This document shows positions 33,723 through 44,415 of a DNA stretch of 64,000 bases, piece by piece; within the stretch, counting starts at the first letter, position 1, and each line of letters begins with the position of its first letter. Origin of the DNA: an uncultured Ignatzschineria sp. GTDB lineage: Bacteria; Pseudomonadota; Gammaproteobacteria; Cardiobacteriales; Wohlfahrtiimonadaceae. The notes below the pieces were generated by a model. The model made no database searches. It had not been told where the DNA came from and saw nothing but the letters and a program-made list of their open reading frames with translations. The position numbers and the translations under genes were made by a program. The stretch lies in the NCBI GenBank assembly GCA_945639195.1, contig CALZEE010000002.1, positions 1 through 64,000 of the forward strand, read 5' to 3'.

Positions 33723-34877
33723 ATGCCATTAGTGGTTTATATTTTAGGACTCGCTATATTTTCGATCGGTACATCCGAATTAATGATAGCGGGGATGATG
33801 CCCTCCCTCAGTGAGGCTTTTAACATTTCAATTGGGCAGGTAGGGCACTTAATCTCTTACTTTGCTTTTGGCGTAATGCTAGGTGGACCGATTCTCACCT
33901 ATCTATTTTTAAAGCTTAAAGCCCCTTACAGACCGACGTTATTGATACTTCTTTTACTCTATTCAGTCATTCAAGGAGCAAGTGCTTTTGTGAATAGCTA
34001 TGAAATATTAGTATTGATAAGAGTGGTAATAGGCGTTATTTGCGCGGGATGTTTAAGCTTATCATTAGCAATGAGCATGTCATTAGTCTCAATTGAGAAA
34101 AGGCCTAGCGCAGCGGCCATCGTCATTGGGGGCTTTATGATCTCTAATGTATTCGGAGTGCCCTTTGCTACGATTATCGATGAGTATTGGGGCTGGAGAA
34201 TTAGCTTCGGAATTGTTTCTATCATGGTTTTTGCTTGTTTCTTGATATTGTTATTTATTCTCCCGGCATTAAAGAGTGGTAAAACAGCCTCATTAGCAGA
34301 GGAAGTACAAGCATTTAAGCAATCAGCTTATTGGAAAGCTTGTTTAACGAGTTGTTTAATATTGGGGGCAAGCTTTGCCGCGTTTAGTTATTTTGTGCCG
34401 ATTCTTATGAATATTACAGCACTTGATTTTAAGATTATTCCGGTTATTTTAATGCTGTATGGGGTTGCGAATGTTGTCGGTAATATCATTACAGCTCGCT
34501 TTGCTTATCGTCATAGCTTGGGTGTAATGTTGATCGGATTAACCGTACTTACCCTCTCTTTAGTGGGAATGGCGCTATTAGCCACGAGTCCCCAATTAGC
34601 GATTATGTTTGTGATATTAATCGGGCTATCAGGTGTGCCGATGAATCCGGCGATGATGGCGAGAATAGTAAGCGTCGCACATCCTGGTCCGATGGTGAAC
34701 GCGGTTCATACAGCAGTTATTAATATTGGATTAGGCGGAGGATCTTACCTTGGTGGATTGGCGATTACGGCAGGTTATGGCTATCTTTCTCCCTTATGGA
34801 TTGGTGCATTTATTGCCTTTATGGGATTACTGTCTATATTGCCTTATGCATTAAGAAAAAAATCTGGTTGGCTGTAA
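33723..34877 (+). CDS. MFS transporter, DHA1 (AraJ-like) family
   Basis: A 384-residue, 12-helix major facilitator. The opening VVYILGLAIFSIGTSELMIAGMMPSL is the DHA1/AraJ pattern (GTSEFVIAGLLP). Motif A-like and motif C-like segments follow (RVVIGVICAGCLSLSLAMSMSL, GGFMISNVFGVPFATIIDEYWGW). Such carriers export sugars, arabinose-like compounds or drugs, and the substrate here is unknown. The start has an AAGGATTAACT ribosome site. Confidence 0.88.
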   Translation: MPLVVYILGLAIFSIGTSELMIAGMMPSLSEAFNISIGQVGHLISYFAFGVMLGGPILTYLFLKLKAPYRPTLLILLLLYSVIQGASAFVNSYEILVLIRVVIGVICAGCLSLSLAMSMSLVSIEKRPSAAAIVIGGFMISNVFGVPFATIIDEYWGWRISFGIVSIMVFACFLILLFILPALKSGKTASLAEEVQAFKQSAYWKACLTSCLILGASFAAFSYFVPILMNITALDFKIIPVILMLYGVANVVGNIITARFAYRHSLGVMLIGLTVLTLSLVGMALLATSPQLAIMFVILIGLSGVPMNPAMMARIVSVAHPGPMVNAVHTAVINIGLGGGSYLGGLAITAGYGYLSPLWIGAFIAFMGLLSILPYALRKKSGWL

Positions 34878-34992
34878 AGAACGAGGTGAACCCTGTATGA
34901 AGATATTGGGAATCTAGGAAGATATCCGTGTATCGTGAGAGGGATGTCGCCTGTTTTAGTCTGCATCTAATGCTCAATAAGGAGAGTATCTC

Positions 34993-35526
34993 ATGATGAG
35001 AAAACTGATAATTTTAGGTTCGGTATTGTCAGGTCTGAATGCAAATGCAGATACTTTGGGGAATGATAAAGATTTTGATAGCGCCTTGTATCTTGGTAAG
35101 TGGTACGAAATAGCGCGATTACCCAACGTCTTTCAAGGGCAGTGCCAAAAGAATGTATCGGCATTATATACGTTAAATTCATCGGGTTTAAAAGTTCTCA
35201 ATCGCTGCGAAACTGATGATGGTGAATATAAAGAAGCGATTGGGCAAGCTTATTTAGTCAATAGAGAGAAACGACAGCTTAAAGTAACATTTCTCCCCAA
35301 GTATTTACGATGGGTTCCTTTTACGAAAGGTGATTATTGGATTTTAAAGTTAGATCCAAATTATCAAGTATCGTTAGTGGGGGATCCTCAAAAAAAATAT
35401 TTGTGGTTATTGGCGAGGAATCCTCATTTAGAGGTTTCAGTGATAAATGATTATTTAAAATATGCCGAGGACTATGGTTATAAGGATCTTTCAACGCTTA
35501 TTTATAGCCACCATGATTCAAAATAG
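34993..35526 (+). CDS. Bacterial lipocalin (Blc-like), periplasmic form
   Basis: A 177-residue lipocalin with the GxW motif (LGKWYEIARLPNVFQGQC), ALYTLNSSGLKVLNRC and the Blc-type GDYWILKLDPNYQVSLVGDP and LWLLAR blocks. E. coli Blc is an outer-membrane lipoprotein, but here the signal ends SGLNANA with no lipobox Cys, so a soluble periplasmic form is expected. Blc-type proteins bind lysophospholipids or fatty acids. The second Met (34996) is an alternative start. Confidence 0.87.
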   Translation: MMRKLIILGSVLSGLNANADTLGNDKDFDSALYLGKWYEIARLPNVFQGQCQKNVSALYTLNSSGLKVLNRCETDDGEYKEAIGQAYLVNREKRQLKVTFLPKYLRWVPFTKGDYWILKLDPNYQVSLVGDPQKKYLWLLARNPHLEVSVINDYLKYAEDYGYKDLSTLIYSHHDSK

Positions 35527-35704
35527 GCGTATGCTTTAATCGAGGATATTGCCGGGGATTTTATCGAATTTCAACGATGAAGCATCGATCGTGATTTTAT
35601 GAGATAATTCCCGGTCTTATAACCTCTGATTAGATAGGGATTGAATGAGGTTGATCGTTATCGTCCCTTTCAAATAAAATTATGAACATAAAGGAAGTCA
35701 AAAT

Positions 35705-36457
35705 ATGCGCTTAAACAAGTTTATCAGTGAATCTGGAAAAGCCTCTAGACGAGGAGCGGATAAATTAATTGAGGCGGGTCGAGTCAGAATCAATGGGCGC
35801 AAAGCAAAAATTGGTGACCAAGTTGAGCCCGGTGATGAAGTGATGGTTGATGGTGCGATGATTGAGAATCTCGCAAGTGCAGAGAGCAATGTCTATATCG
35901 CACTGAATAAACCCGTCGGAATTACGAGTACCACTGAGAAAAGTGATAAAGACAATATTGTTGATTTTATGAACTATCCTTCACGAATTTTCCATGTCGG
36001 ACGATTAGATAAAGATTCCGAAGGATTGATTCTTATGACGGATGATGGCGATATCGTGAATGAGATCCTGCGATCAGAAAACAGACATGAGAAAGAGTAT
36101 GTTGTATCGGTTGACCGACCTATTACAGAAGAATTCGTAGAGAAAATGATGGCGGGGGTAAATATCCTCGGCACTACAACGCTCCCTTGTAAGGTGAAAC
36201 AGCTCGGTACGCACGAGTTTAATATCATCTTAACGCAAGGTTTGAATCGTCAAATTCGCCGAATGAGCGAAGCGCTAGGGTATACGGTTGTCAGCCTTAA
36301 AAGATTGCGCATTATGAATATCGAGCTTGGCAGAATGCCAGTTGGTGAATGGCGTTTCTTAACGCCAAAAGAGCAGAAACAGCTCTTTGCAGATCTTAAT
36401 TATGAAGTGAAAAGCTTCGGCACAAGACAGAAGAAGCCTAAAAAGACTAGACGATAA
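35705..36457 (+). CDS. rluF: 23S rRNA pseudouridine synthase RluF
   Basis: A 250-residue enzyme with an N-terminal S4 RNA-binding domain ([20 protein letters not shown]) and an RsuA-type catalytic domain. The catalytic Asp is in the [12 protein letters not shown] motif, followed by HEKEYVV and [18 protein letters not shown]. The [12 protein letters not shown] segment and basic tail favour RluF (U2604) over RluB or RluE. Ribosome site AAGGAAG. Confidence 0.9.
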   Translation: MRLNKFISESGKASRRGADKLIEAGRVRINGRKAKIGDQVEPGDEVMVDGAMIENLASAESNVYIALNKPVGITSTTEKSDKDNIVDFMNYPSRIFHVGRLDKDSEGLILMTDDGDIVNEILRSENRHEKEYVVSVDRPITEEFVEKMMAGVNILGTTTLPCKVKQLGTHEFNIILTQGLNRQIRRMSEALGYTVVSLKRLRIMNIELGRMPVGEWRFLTPKEQKQLFADLNYEVKSFGTRQKKPKKTRR

Positions 36458-36514
36458 TTGTTATCAAATTTTTAATATTGGGTTCTTTTTGTCTTTATAA
36501 AAGAGAACATGAAA

Positions 36515-36550
36515 AAAGCGTGCTATTTATCTCAATAGCACGCTTTCTTA
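36515..36550. terminator. Bidirectional terminator between rluF and the giant gene
   Basis: AAAGCGTGCTATT pairs with AATAGCACGCTTT, flanked by A- and T-rich runs, between convergent genes. Confidence 0.85.
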
Positions 36551-36570
36551 TTTGTAGATTTTAACGCTTG

Positions 36571-39500
36571 TTAAGCAATCTGCGAAAGGATCGTGGGGTC
36601 TTTAATCGTTTGATCTTGGCTGAGTAGAACGATTTTAGAGACGATCTCGGCGGTTCTTGGATCTTCGTCCACAAAGGGGAGGAAGATACGACCACGATGT
36701 TGGCTCTGAACTGCAATGATGTTTATCGCACCACGTCCCATCATTTGAACGCCGCCGCTACCAAGGTGAATGGTATATTCTCCTAAAGAGCCTTTAATAT
36801 TGGCGAAATTGCCGGCAATCGTGACATTCTCGAGCTTCATTAGGGGGATGAGTTCTCCAATAATTGCAGCTCTCATCTCCATTGTTGAATGGCTTGCTTC
36901 AGGATCTACGCCGCCTACGTGCGCAACACTCACAACAAGGTCAATGTCGCGCATTACTTCAGAGAAGATAATGGGCGAGATGTTCGCTGTTTCCAGTTCT
37001 TTTCCTGTTTTACGATCAAAGAAAGTCACTTGCTCAATCGTGGGGGCTTCGATCTCAGAAGGCGTGAACCAGTCTGCTTGAGCGTAGAGCGTTGCGATGA
37101 TGTTTTCTCGGTAATAGACGCGTTGTAAGCCTCGATATTCATCTACCGTCCAGCCACGGGTTTTTAAGAGCGCGACCGTTTTTTGAGGTTGAATCTGATG
37201 ACCGGCATAACGAAGCGACCCTATTTTGGCAGCCTTTTCATCATCATTAGTGAGATAGAGCTCACGGAAGATCTGTTTGAAAGGCTGAATGAGCGCTTGC
37301 GTAAATGTTTCATGCTGATAATGGCGCCATGCATTTTGTTGATAGAGATGATAGGGATGGGCAATCATCAGCATTGTTTCTGCTGTATCTAGCACCTCTT
37401 TTTCCGCAAGAAGCATCGAGAAGGTATAGATTTTATCAATACCATTGGTAAAGAGCAGTTTGTCGAGAAGCGGGAAGATCACTGGATGCGCTTCTAGGAG
37501 CGTGATGTCTGATGCCTTAAATTGATCCGCACGCGTCATCGCAAGTTCCAATGTGGCTTTGGCGCGTTTATGCTGATCTTTGAGCTCTTTAACACGCTCA
37601 CGGTAATCCAGAAGCATCTTATTTTTACGCTGTTTTGCCGGCACGGTTTTTAAGATTTTACCGGCTTTCTCAAGGATGAGCTCCGGCAATCCCATGGCAT
37701 CAATCGCAATTTTGAGCGTGATATCATCCATTAAAGCGCTTTCGAAGTAATGTTGCATACTTTGAAGCTTTAAGGTTTCCATTTTCCAGCTAAAGATTAA
37801 GGGATCCGGATAGCCGGCATTTCTCGCGAGGTTTTGAAGTGCGATATCACAAATTTTAGCTTCACTTGCTTGGCGCTGCGCCCCAAATTTCTTACTCTCT
37901 TTTAAGAATTTCTGAATAAACTCATAACGTTTTAATGCTGTTTTATCGCTATTTTTTCCTAAAGGAACGAGTGAATAAGCGAGGAATTTATCTTTATTAC
38001 GCTTATCAGAGATCTCAGCTTCAAAAGCTTTAGTGGCTTTAATCTTCCCAAGCGTTGCATCTGCAAAGTATTGCGCTCGTTTGTGGTTTCCGCCGCTAGT
38101 GATATATTTGGCGGCATCGTAGAGAATCTCAAAGCGGGCTTTACCAAGGGTTTTATAGGCATCCAAGAACCACTCAATATCAAATGCGCCATCGACAAAG
38201 GCTTCTTTGCTGATGGGGGAATAGCGCGCCACTACCGCCATTTTCTCATCACTTAAGCCCTCATTAATATGGGCATGGAAATACCAAGCAGCACTTTCTA
38301 AGCCTTTCCAGTTAAGAAGCTCACTAATAATAGGGAGCCATGAAGGGGCGTAGAGCGCCGCTTCTAGTAATCTAACATCATCAATTCTACCGTTAATGAG
38401 CTTTTTAAGATCTTTGGCATTATCTGTATCGCTTGGATGGGAGGCCGCGAGGAGACCAGAAAGGGATTCTTTCTTGCCACCATTGCCGTAGCTCCAACCA
38501 CGGTTTAAGGTATCTTTACCTAGGCCAAGGAGGATGTTTACAAAATTCTCCATGCCTTGATGGTAGGCAATTTTTGAGGAGAGATCAGAAACCTCAGTCG
38601 GCAGATCGCCACGCTTAATTTCAATATCGATAATAAATTGCGAGACTTCGATCACATAATCTTTGAGGAAAGGGTATTTCTCGATGCTTTTAACGCCGTA
38701 ACTAGGAGAGTTTACAATCTGATTGGAAAGTGAACGTAGGTTATAGGAGTTTTTTGAAAACAGTTGTCTGTAGAGAATATTTTCATCATAAAAGCCCAAT
38801 GTGAATCCACGGGCAATATCATGAATATCCAGCGAGATTAAGGGGAGCTGATTATAATGCGCAAAGTGGGCATTGAGTAAGAGATATCTGAGATATTGCG
38901 CATCGCTCCTCGCTTCTTCTTGAAGTTTGTGGAAGAGATTTCTAAAGCTTCCTGCCTCTAAGAGAGAGCGTTCCCAATAATTTCGGTAATAATCGAACTC
39001 GTCTTCAAATAACCATGCTTTTTGGGGGATTTCTTGGTAAGCCGTTGCAAGGAGGTCATAAAGAAGTGTGAAGCGTTCCGTTTGTGCTTGTTGATCCCAT
39101 AAATTGATAATAATCTCGAATGCGAATTTTAAGAAAGGGGTCTTTTCAAAATGCTCATCACGCTTGGGAAGCGCACTATAATCGCAGAAATAGGCTCTTA
39201 AGTAGCTTTGTACGCTCTCATTATAGCGATTGAAGGGAAAGCCTTCATCATCATTAAAGAATGTATGGTGCGCTAAGAGGAAGTGCTCTTCTAGCGTCAC
39301 ATTGTTCTCTTCTAACCAGCCTTTCCAAACCTCCGGCAATACAAACTGCTCAATGGCGTGATGATCTGGGTGTTGGTAATCATAATCTTTAATGATGTAA
39401 CAAGGCGCATCCGCACGGAAATCAACACTATTATTGGCGCCAAGCGTGACAACTTGTGTTTCCGTTGAGTAGCGATAGATGCGCTTTGTAAATTGATAAT

Positions 39501-41541
39501 CTTTATTTGCCTCAATACGGCATATCATATCTTGCAAGAGGGCATCGATACGGGCTTTAGAGATATTGCGTAGTGAAGTGAAAGGCGCCTCATTATGGCG
39601 AATCAGCGGGGTTAAAGTCGGGCGGTAAGTCGGATCATAAAAGCCAAAACCTTCGGCTCTAGTAGGGGCTTTTTCTGCCTGACTCTGTAACGTATCGAGG
39701 AGTACTTGCTCTTTTTCACTAATTTTAGGCATGAGCGCAAAGAGATTCGGGAGCATTGAATGATCGAGACTATCAGCCTTTTTAAGCGAAAGAAGCATAT
39801 CGAGCGCCGCAAGACGACGATTTTCCACGCGATCTTTGAGAAGTCTCTCAATAATCGTTAAGGATTTTTCCGGCGTTTCACTAAGGAATTTCTCGATCAC
39901 TTTTTCTCTGATATCTGCTGTTTTAAGTGATAGTAGCGTAATCAGATGGTCCTCTTCATCACTACTTAAAGTGAGCATTTTAATCTTTTCAAGCGCATCG
40001 ATACGAACCTGCATGCCTCGATCTTTAAGCGCACTAAAGAGATGATTTCTCTGCCACGGTAGCTCAAGATCATTGAGTAGTAGTTTAATAATGGTACTAC
40101 GATTACTACTATCAGAATACTCAATGTATTCGAGTAAACGCTGGAGCTTGGTCAGATCATTATCATAGATTGTGATGACGATAAGCGTCTTGAAGATGGT
40201 TTCTTGTGACAACGTATATTCGCACCAATCAAAGGGTGCACCTGAGAGAACAAGGCCGGACTTTGGAATAAGTGGGAGTTGTTTTAGGAGATTCTCAAAG
40301 TCTTCATCGCGCGTCTTTTTATCCTTAAAGTAATCCAAGTTATGAATGCGCTTAAGAGACTCTTCTTGATCATAGCCAAACCATACTGAATCAGTGGGGG
40401 TATAGATGCAGTGAATGAGCGGGAGGAGTTTTGGATTGTCGCTGTTAAGGAAAGGACGAATCCATTGATTCTTAAACTCTGGAAGCGATAACTCCCTCAT
40501 AAAGTAGAGCGCCACTTGCTGCTGATATAGAGCACCACTCTCTAAAAGACGGGTAATCTCCGGCAATGTATGCTCTATCTCGCTTGCCGCAATAGACCAG
40601 AGCGCGACATAAATTTCGAGGGTATCTTTGCTTTTGAGACCAGCGCTTTGTGCTGTGGGATCGTGAAGATAGCGATGGGCAAGGGCTGCGAGTTTTTCGA
40701 CAATGCGTTTTTGATCTGCTTCGAGGTAGAGTCCCATCCAGACAGAAACGGCGCGTACCGCTGAGGAGAATCGAAGGAGATTGTGTTCAATCACCACTCC
40801 TAACATCTGTTTTAAGAAGGGTAAGGTACCCGTATCAGCTTGCTCAAGAATCGATTGGCGAAGGCCTTCTTGGAGTTTTGCAGCTAATAACAGTTCGCTG
40901 AGCATGCTTTGTAATTTTGTGTTTCCAGACTTCGCAATGCCGGCAATTAAAGTGCTCGTGATGATCTGGGTGTTGTTATCGCTTAAGATAACTGACGCCA
41001 AGAGATCAACCATGGTTTGATTGCCTTTATTGACAGAGGTGGCAACCATATCACTCATTAAAGAGCTATGTATTGATCTTAGATCCTGATCTTGTTTGGC
41101 ATCGGGCAAGAAACTATTTTTGAGGGTCGCAATAAGCTTCTCTTCATCAAAATCTTGCCACTTGCTATCAAACAGATGCTCTAAAATAGTTAAAAATCGT
41201 GGGAGGAGCATGTCGATTCTTTGGGTTCTAAAGGATCGGCGAGTCCAAGAAAAAGAGGTATTGCAGTGAATAAAGTTTTCAGCAACTTGCCCCATGATAT
41301 CGGCAAAAGCTTCTCCATGAACGGTAGTAAATGCTTCTCTTGCAACCGTATCATAAAGCGCCGTAATGCTTGAAAAGTTCTGTGCAGATATCCACGATTT
41401 AAGGCGATTAAGATGGGGGTTAGTATCTTGGTTGTAGTAGTAGGTATTATCTTGATCTTCTTCAATCAAAAATTGTAATGCGGTTTTTGCCGGTGTTTTT
41501 AGTGTGGCAAGTTGTGCGTAGAGTACGTCTTTATCGCTCAT
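36571..41541 (-). CDS. Giant DUF4132/DUF5724-type protein
   Basis: A 1656-residue cytoplasmic protein. The N-terminal two-thirds is helical and HEAT/ARM-like in rhythm. The C-terminal 250 residues carry features I know from DUF4132-containing (MolR/YehI-related) and DUF5724 proteins: WTVDEYRGLQRVYYRENI, VSVAHVGGVDPEASHSTMEMR and the end block EYTIHLGSGGVQMMGRG. There is no transmembrane helix, Walker A motif or WGR domain. In E. coli the relatives sit with MoxR/VWA genes, but here none are present. A small co-directional gene (41726-42154) is its likely partner. Function unknown. Confidence 0.75.
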   Translation of the reverse strand: MSDKDVLYAQLATLKTPAKTALQFLIEEDQDNTYYYNQDTNPHLNRLKSWISAQNFSSITALYDTVAREAFTTVHGEAFADIMGQVAENFIHCNTSFSWTRRSFRTQRIDMLLPRFLTILEHLFDSKWQDFDEEKLIATLKNSFLPDAKQDQDLRSIHSSLMSDMVATSVNKGNQTMVDLLASVILSDNNTQIITSTLIAGIAKSGNTKLQSMLSELLLAAKLQEGLRQSILEQADTGTLPFLKQMLGVVIEHNLLRFSSAVRAVSVWMGLYLEADQKRIVEKLAALAHRYLHDPTAQSAGLKSKDTLEIYVALWSIAASEIEHTLPEITRLLESGALYQQQVALYFMRELSLPEFKNQWIRPFLNSDNPKLLPLIHCIYTPTDSVWFGYDQEESLKRIHNLDYFKDKKTRDEDFENLLKQLPLIPKSGLVLSGAPFDWCEYTLSQETIFKTLIVITIYDNDLTKLQRLLEYIEYSDSSNRSTIIKLLLNDLELPWQRNHLFSALKDRGMQVRIDALEKIKMLTLSSDEEDHLITLLSLKTADIREKVIEKFLSETPEKSLTIIERLLKDRVENRRLAALDMLLSLKKADSLDHSMLPNLFALMPKISEKEQVLLDTLQSQAEKAPTRAEGFGFYDPTYRPTLTPLIRHNEAPFTSLRNISKARIDALLQDMICRIEANKDYQFTKRIYRYSTETQVVTLGANNSVDFRADAPCYIIKDYDYQHPDHHAIEQFVLPEVWKGWLEENNVTLEEHFLLAHHTFFNDDEGFPFNRYNESVQSYLRAYFCDYSALPKRDEHFEKTPFLKFAFEIIINLWDQQAQTERFTLLYDLLATAYQEIPQKAWLFEDEFDYYRNYWERSLLEAGSFRNLFHKLQEEARSDAQYLRYLLLNAHFAHYNQLPLISLDIHDIARGFTLGFYDENILYRQLFSKNSYNLRSLSNQIVNSPSYGVKSIEKYPFLKDYVIEVSQFIIDIEIKRGDLPTEVSDLSSKIAYHQGMENFVNILLGLGKDTLNRGWSYGNGGKKESLSGLLAASHPSDTDNAKDLKKLINGRIDDVRLLEAALYAPSWLPIISELLNWKGLESAAWYFHAHINEGLSDEKMAVVARYSPISKEAFVDGAFDIEWFLDAYKTLGKARFEILYDAAKYITSGGNHKRAQYFADATLGKIKATKAFEAEISDKRNKDKFLAYSLVPLGKNSDKTALKRYEFIQKFLKESKKFGAQRQASEAKICDIALQNLARNAGYPDPLIFSWKMETLKLQSMQHYFESALMDDITLKIAIDAMGLPELILEKAGKILKTVPAKQRKNKMLLDYRERVKELKDQHKRAKATLELAMTRADQFKASDITLLEAHPVIFPLLDKLLFTNGIDKIYTFSMLLAEKEVLDTAETMLMIAHPYHLYQQNAWRHYQHETFTQALIQPFKQIFRELYLTNDDEKAAKIGSLRYAGHQIQPQKTVALLKTRGWTVDEYRGLQRVYYRENIIATLYAQADWFTPSEIEAPTIEQVTFFDRKTGKELETANISPIIFSEVMRDIDLVVSVAHVGGVDPEASHSTMEMRAAIIGELIPLMKLENVTIAGNFANIKGSLGEYTIHLGSGGVQMMGRGAINIIAVQSQHRGRIFLPFVDEDPRTAEIVSKIVLLSQDQTIKDPTILSQIA

Positions 41542-41725
41542 AATTATCCTTTGGTGAGATCTTTAATATCAGGAGTTCAGGTGATTCTCAAAGATCACAA
41601 TTATCATTATGGGTTATTGGTATTGTTGGTATTAATATTCTTAGCGGTATTCAAAAAGATGATTGTACGTCTGTTTTTATCTATATGACTCTATATGCCG
41701 TGAGTATGCGCTTTAGCGGTTTCTT

Positions 41726-42154
41726 TTAAAAGAAGCGACCTGCTAAAAATGTCAGGCGAATAAGCGTCACAGTAGCATTTTCCTGTATCTCAAATGGAGA
41801 GGAATCTGTGATTTCTGTGTCATTAATAAAGACTTTAAAGAGACCGTCTTCAAATGCTTGAAGCGCATTATCAATCGCGGGTGCTAAAGCTTGAAAGGAG
41901 CGTTTTTCGGTTGAAATAGGGGTATTAAAGTGAACCTTTCCTACATCAAGCCCATCTTGGTACGCTTCATCTGTAAGAAACGGTAGGATGTTTTCTGTGT
42001 TAGAAGCATCGTTATAACGTTGTACCTCAAGAGTGACAAGGGCACTAATAAGATCTTTTAAGGACAGAGGCTTTACGGGGAGCGTGTAAGAAAGCTGCTC
42101 CATTATGGCGCGTCTCTTGCCAGCTGCTTTAACGGTAATTTGAATTGAAAACAT
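41726..42154 (-). CDS. Small partner of the DUF4132/DUF5724-type protein
   Basis: A 142-residue acidic protein (MFSIQITVKAAGKRRAIMEQL, then AFEDGLFKVFINDTEI and a C-terminal VTLIRLTFLAGRFF). In other genomes I recall proteins with the same ending (RLTFLAGR-W/F) beside DUF5724-type giants. The layout looks like a ubiquitin/beta-grasp-size fold, though this is not proven. The gap to the giant gene is 184 bases. No signal or membrane segment. Confidence 0.6.
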   Translation of the reverse strand: MFSIQITVKAAGKRRAIMEQLSYTLPVKPLSLKDLISALVTLEVQRYNDASNTENILPFLTDEAYQDGLDVGKVHFNTPISTEKRSFQALAPAIDNALQAFEDGLFKVFINDTEITDSSPFEIQENATVTLIRLTFLAGRFF

Positions 42155-42339
42155 CGCGATACACTTTTTTAATATGAGCGGTTAAATATAGCGATATTAA
42201 TGCGTAAAATCGAGTAGGAATTCACAAAATAGAAAATGATCATTGAAAAACAGTAAAATACATCAGCGTTTTTTACTCCATTGAATGGAGCATACTGATT
42301 GAGGATTAATTTCCCCGGATAAGTATAGTCCGATGATAT

Positions 42340-42558
42340 TTAGTGGATTTTTTTTGTGAGTGAATCAAGCTCAAATAATGTTTTAACAAGCTCTGAGAAA
42401 TGATGTTCGATAATTTTGTTACCTTCCAGTTTATTACTGATTTTTTTTCCACACTTACAGTAAATATTGCACCTAATTTCTAAAAAAATAATTGTCCGCT
42501 TTTTCCCACAGGATCTACAACTTAAATCAATTGTTAAGTTGGTGAGTTTATCAGTCAT
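42340..42558 (-). CDS. Small zinc-ribbon-like protein
   Basis: A 72-residue protein (MTDKLTNLTIDLSCRSCGKKR) with CxxC at CRSC and C-x3-C-x-C at CNIYCKC, probably one zinc knuckle, followed by a helix-rich end. The start is set by the AAGGAGAGATACTT ribosome site before 42558. A longer reading to 42606 lacks a site. Role unknown. Confidence 0.65.
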   Translation of the reverse strand: MTDKLTNLTIDLSCRSCGKKRTIIFLEIRCNIYCKCGKKISNKLEGNKIIEHHFSELVKTLFELDSLTKKIH

Positions 42559-42606
42559 AAGTATCTCTCCTTGGTTGTTTTGCAAGAATTTATTTTCAAA
42601 TTCCAT

Positions 42607-43134
42607 TACTTGTCACATTTTTACTATTTAATGATGATTAATTTATTGTTTTTTAAAAAATAAACTTAACTCATATTAAATAAATACATATTGTTAAGAT
42701 ATCATTAACAATATACTTGTTTTATTATTTAATAAGTCAATAATGACACATTAATTAATTTTTTGTTAGTTTTTAGTTAATAATATTTTTTGTTTAATTT
42801 TGATAAAGAATAAGAGGTAAGTCAGTATTGAGTCATTTTATATCTCAATACTATTTGAAAATATTTAGATAAATTGTCTAGAGCTTTACATCTCCAGTGA
42901 GAAAACATATATAAATAGAGTAAGTAGATGGTATGTTTCAAATAAGAGGCGGGAATAGTTTTTATCAGGCTTGCGATAGTGTAATAAAACTTGATTGTTT
43001 TAATCTAAACATATATGTTTAGTTTTGTCGGAGCGCATTTCTATGGAATAGAATGCGTATATCAATGATGAATTAAAAAGCAGTTCGGATATTAAGTATC
43101 TTTTAAAGATCTTTACTAAGAGAGGATTCCTATA
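42607..43134. other. Very AT-rich region upstream of metQ
   Basis: 530 bases with long A/T runs (42620-42850), no gene and no clear RNA structure. It likely carries the metQ promoter. Its composition fits H-NS-type silencing or a degraded segment. Confidence 0.4.
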
Positions 43135-43956
43135 ATGAAAAAATATTTAGCACCGCTAGCCTCGCTGTTTCTTGGCTTGGTATTAGCGGCATGTGGTCAA
43201 AATGATGATGTATCAAATGAGGCAAAAAAAGAATTACGAGTAGGAATGCCACCGAGTGCACATAACGTATTGGTCGAGAAAGTTGTTGTCCCGCAATTAG
43301 AAGCTAAAGGTTATACCATCAAGCTGCTTAATTTTAGTACATTAAGAGATGCTAATACGGCATTGGTTGAAGGCGGCGTAGATTTTCATACTGCGCAGCA
43401 TCAAGCTTATTTGAATGTCTATAATAGAGAAACGGGGCAAGATTTAGTTTCGGTGGTTCATACGCCATCTATTCCGGCCTTTATCTATTCAGTAAAGCAA
43501 AAATCACTCGAAAATATTAAAGAGGGTGGTAGCATCTTAATTCCGAATGATCCATCTAATGCTGCGCGCTCCTATGCATTGCTTGCCAAGATTGGGTGGA
43601 TTGAGATTGATCCTGAGGCAGATCTTGCAATTTTAACGCAACGGGATATTACGGCTAATCCTAAAAACCTTCAATTTACAGAAGTTGATTCAGCGTTGAT
43701 TCCTCGTTTACTAGACGAAATTGACTATGGCATTATGCCAGGGGGCGTTGCGCTACTCGCCGGTATTGGCTCTGAACATGCTTTAGCGCATGAGACTTTC
43801 TTGCCAGATCTTGAGTTAATGGTAACAGTGAAGCAAAAGGATCTTAATACTCCATGGGCAAATGATATTAAACAGGCATTTGAATCCGATGAGATGAGAG
43901 ACTTTATTGAGAATGATCCTGAGACAAAAGGGTGGTTTATTTGGCCTGAGGGTTAA
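43135..43956 (+). CDS. MetQ/NlpA-family methionine-type binding lipoprotein
   Basis: A 273-residue substrate-binding lipoprotein with lipobox LAAC (Cys20). The MetQ pattern is clear: VGMPPSAHNVLVEKVVVPQL, a HTAQHQAYL segment, IPNDPSNAARSYALLAKIG and GIMPGGVALLAGI near the end. MetQ delivers (D-)methionine to MetNI, but no metN or metI is adjacent, so this is an orphan (NlpA-like) copy and its ligand may differ. Confidence 0.87.
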   Translation: MKKYLAPLASLFLGLVLAACGQNDDVSNEAKKELRVGMPPSAHNVLVEKVVVPQLEAKGYTIKLLNFSTLRDANTALVEGGVDFHTAQHQAYLNVYNRETGQDLVSVVHTPSIPAFIYSVKQKSLENIKEGGSILIPNDPSNAARSYALLAKIGWIEIDPEADLAILTQRDITANPKNLQFTEVDSALIPRLLDEIDYGIMPGGVALLAGIGSEHALAHETFLPDLELMVTVKQKDLNTPWANDIKQAFESDEMRDFIENDPETKGWFIWPEG

Positions 43957-43984
43957 ACCTTTAATTATTTCTTGAAGACCTCTT

Positions 43985-44018
43985 ATAAAAGCGTTGCGAT
44001 TAGTAACGCTTTTATGTT
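43985..44018 (+). terminator. Rho-independent terminator after the metQ-like gene
   Basis: ATAAAAGCGTT pairs with AACGCTTTTAT, followed by GTTTTTAT. Confidence 0.85.
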
Positions 44019-44415
44019 TTTATCTCTGTTTTTTTACAGAGAATGATGATTTTTTATGGCAACTATTTAAAATTACTCTTTAAATAACTGACTTTTATTA
44101 TATTGATTAAGCCTTAAATTTGCTGATTTTGGAATATTTTTTAAGCAGTATTTGCCTATTTTTTAGTAATGATAACCGCTGTTTTTTTCAAAAATTAAAC
44201 ATTTTTGGGCGGGATTTTGTGAAAAAATTATCGCTAATTGAAAGTGTGACTAATTATATGCACTCAAATGTAACTTATTGATATATATGATTATTGATTC
44301 AATGAGAATGGGGCGTTGTAGCCGTCTATTGTGAATGATTCCTATTGTCTTTCATTAGCTTTTAGGAAGTTTGTCCAGTAATATTTATCTATAGAAGTTT
44401 TAAAGTTGCTAAAAA

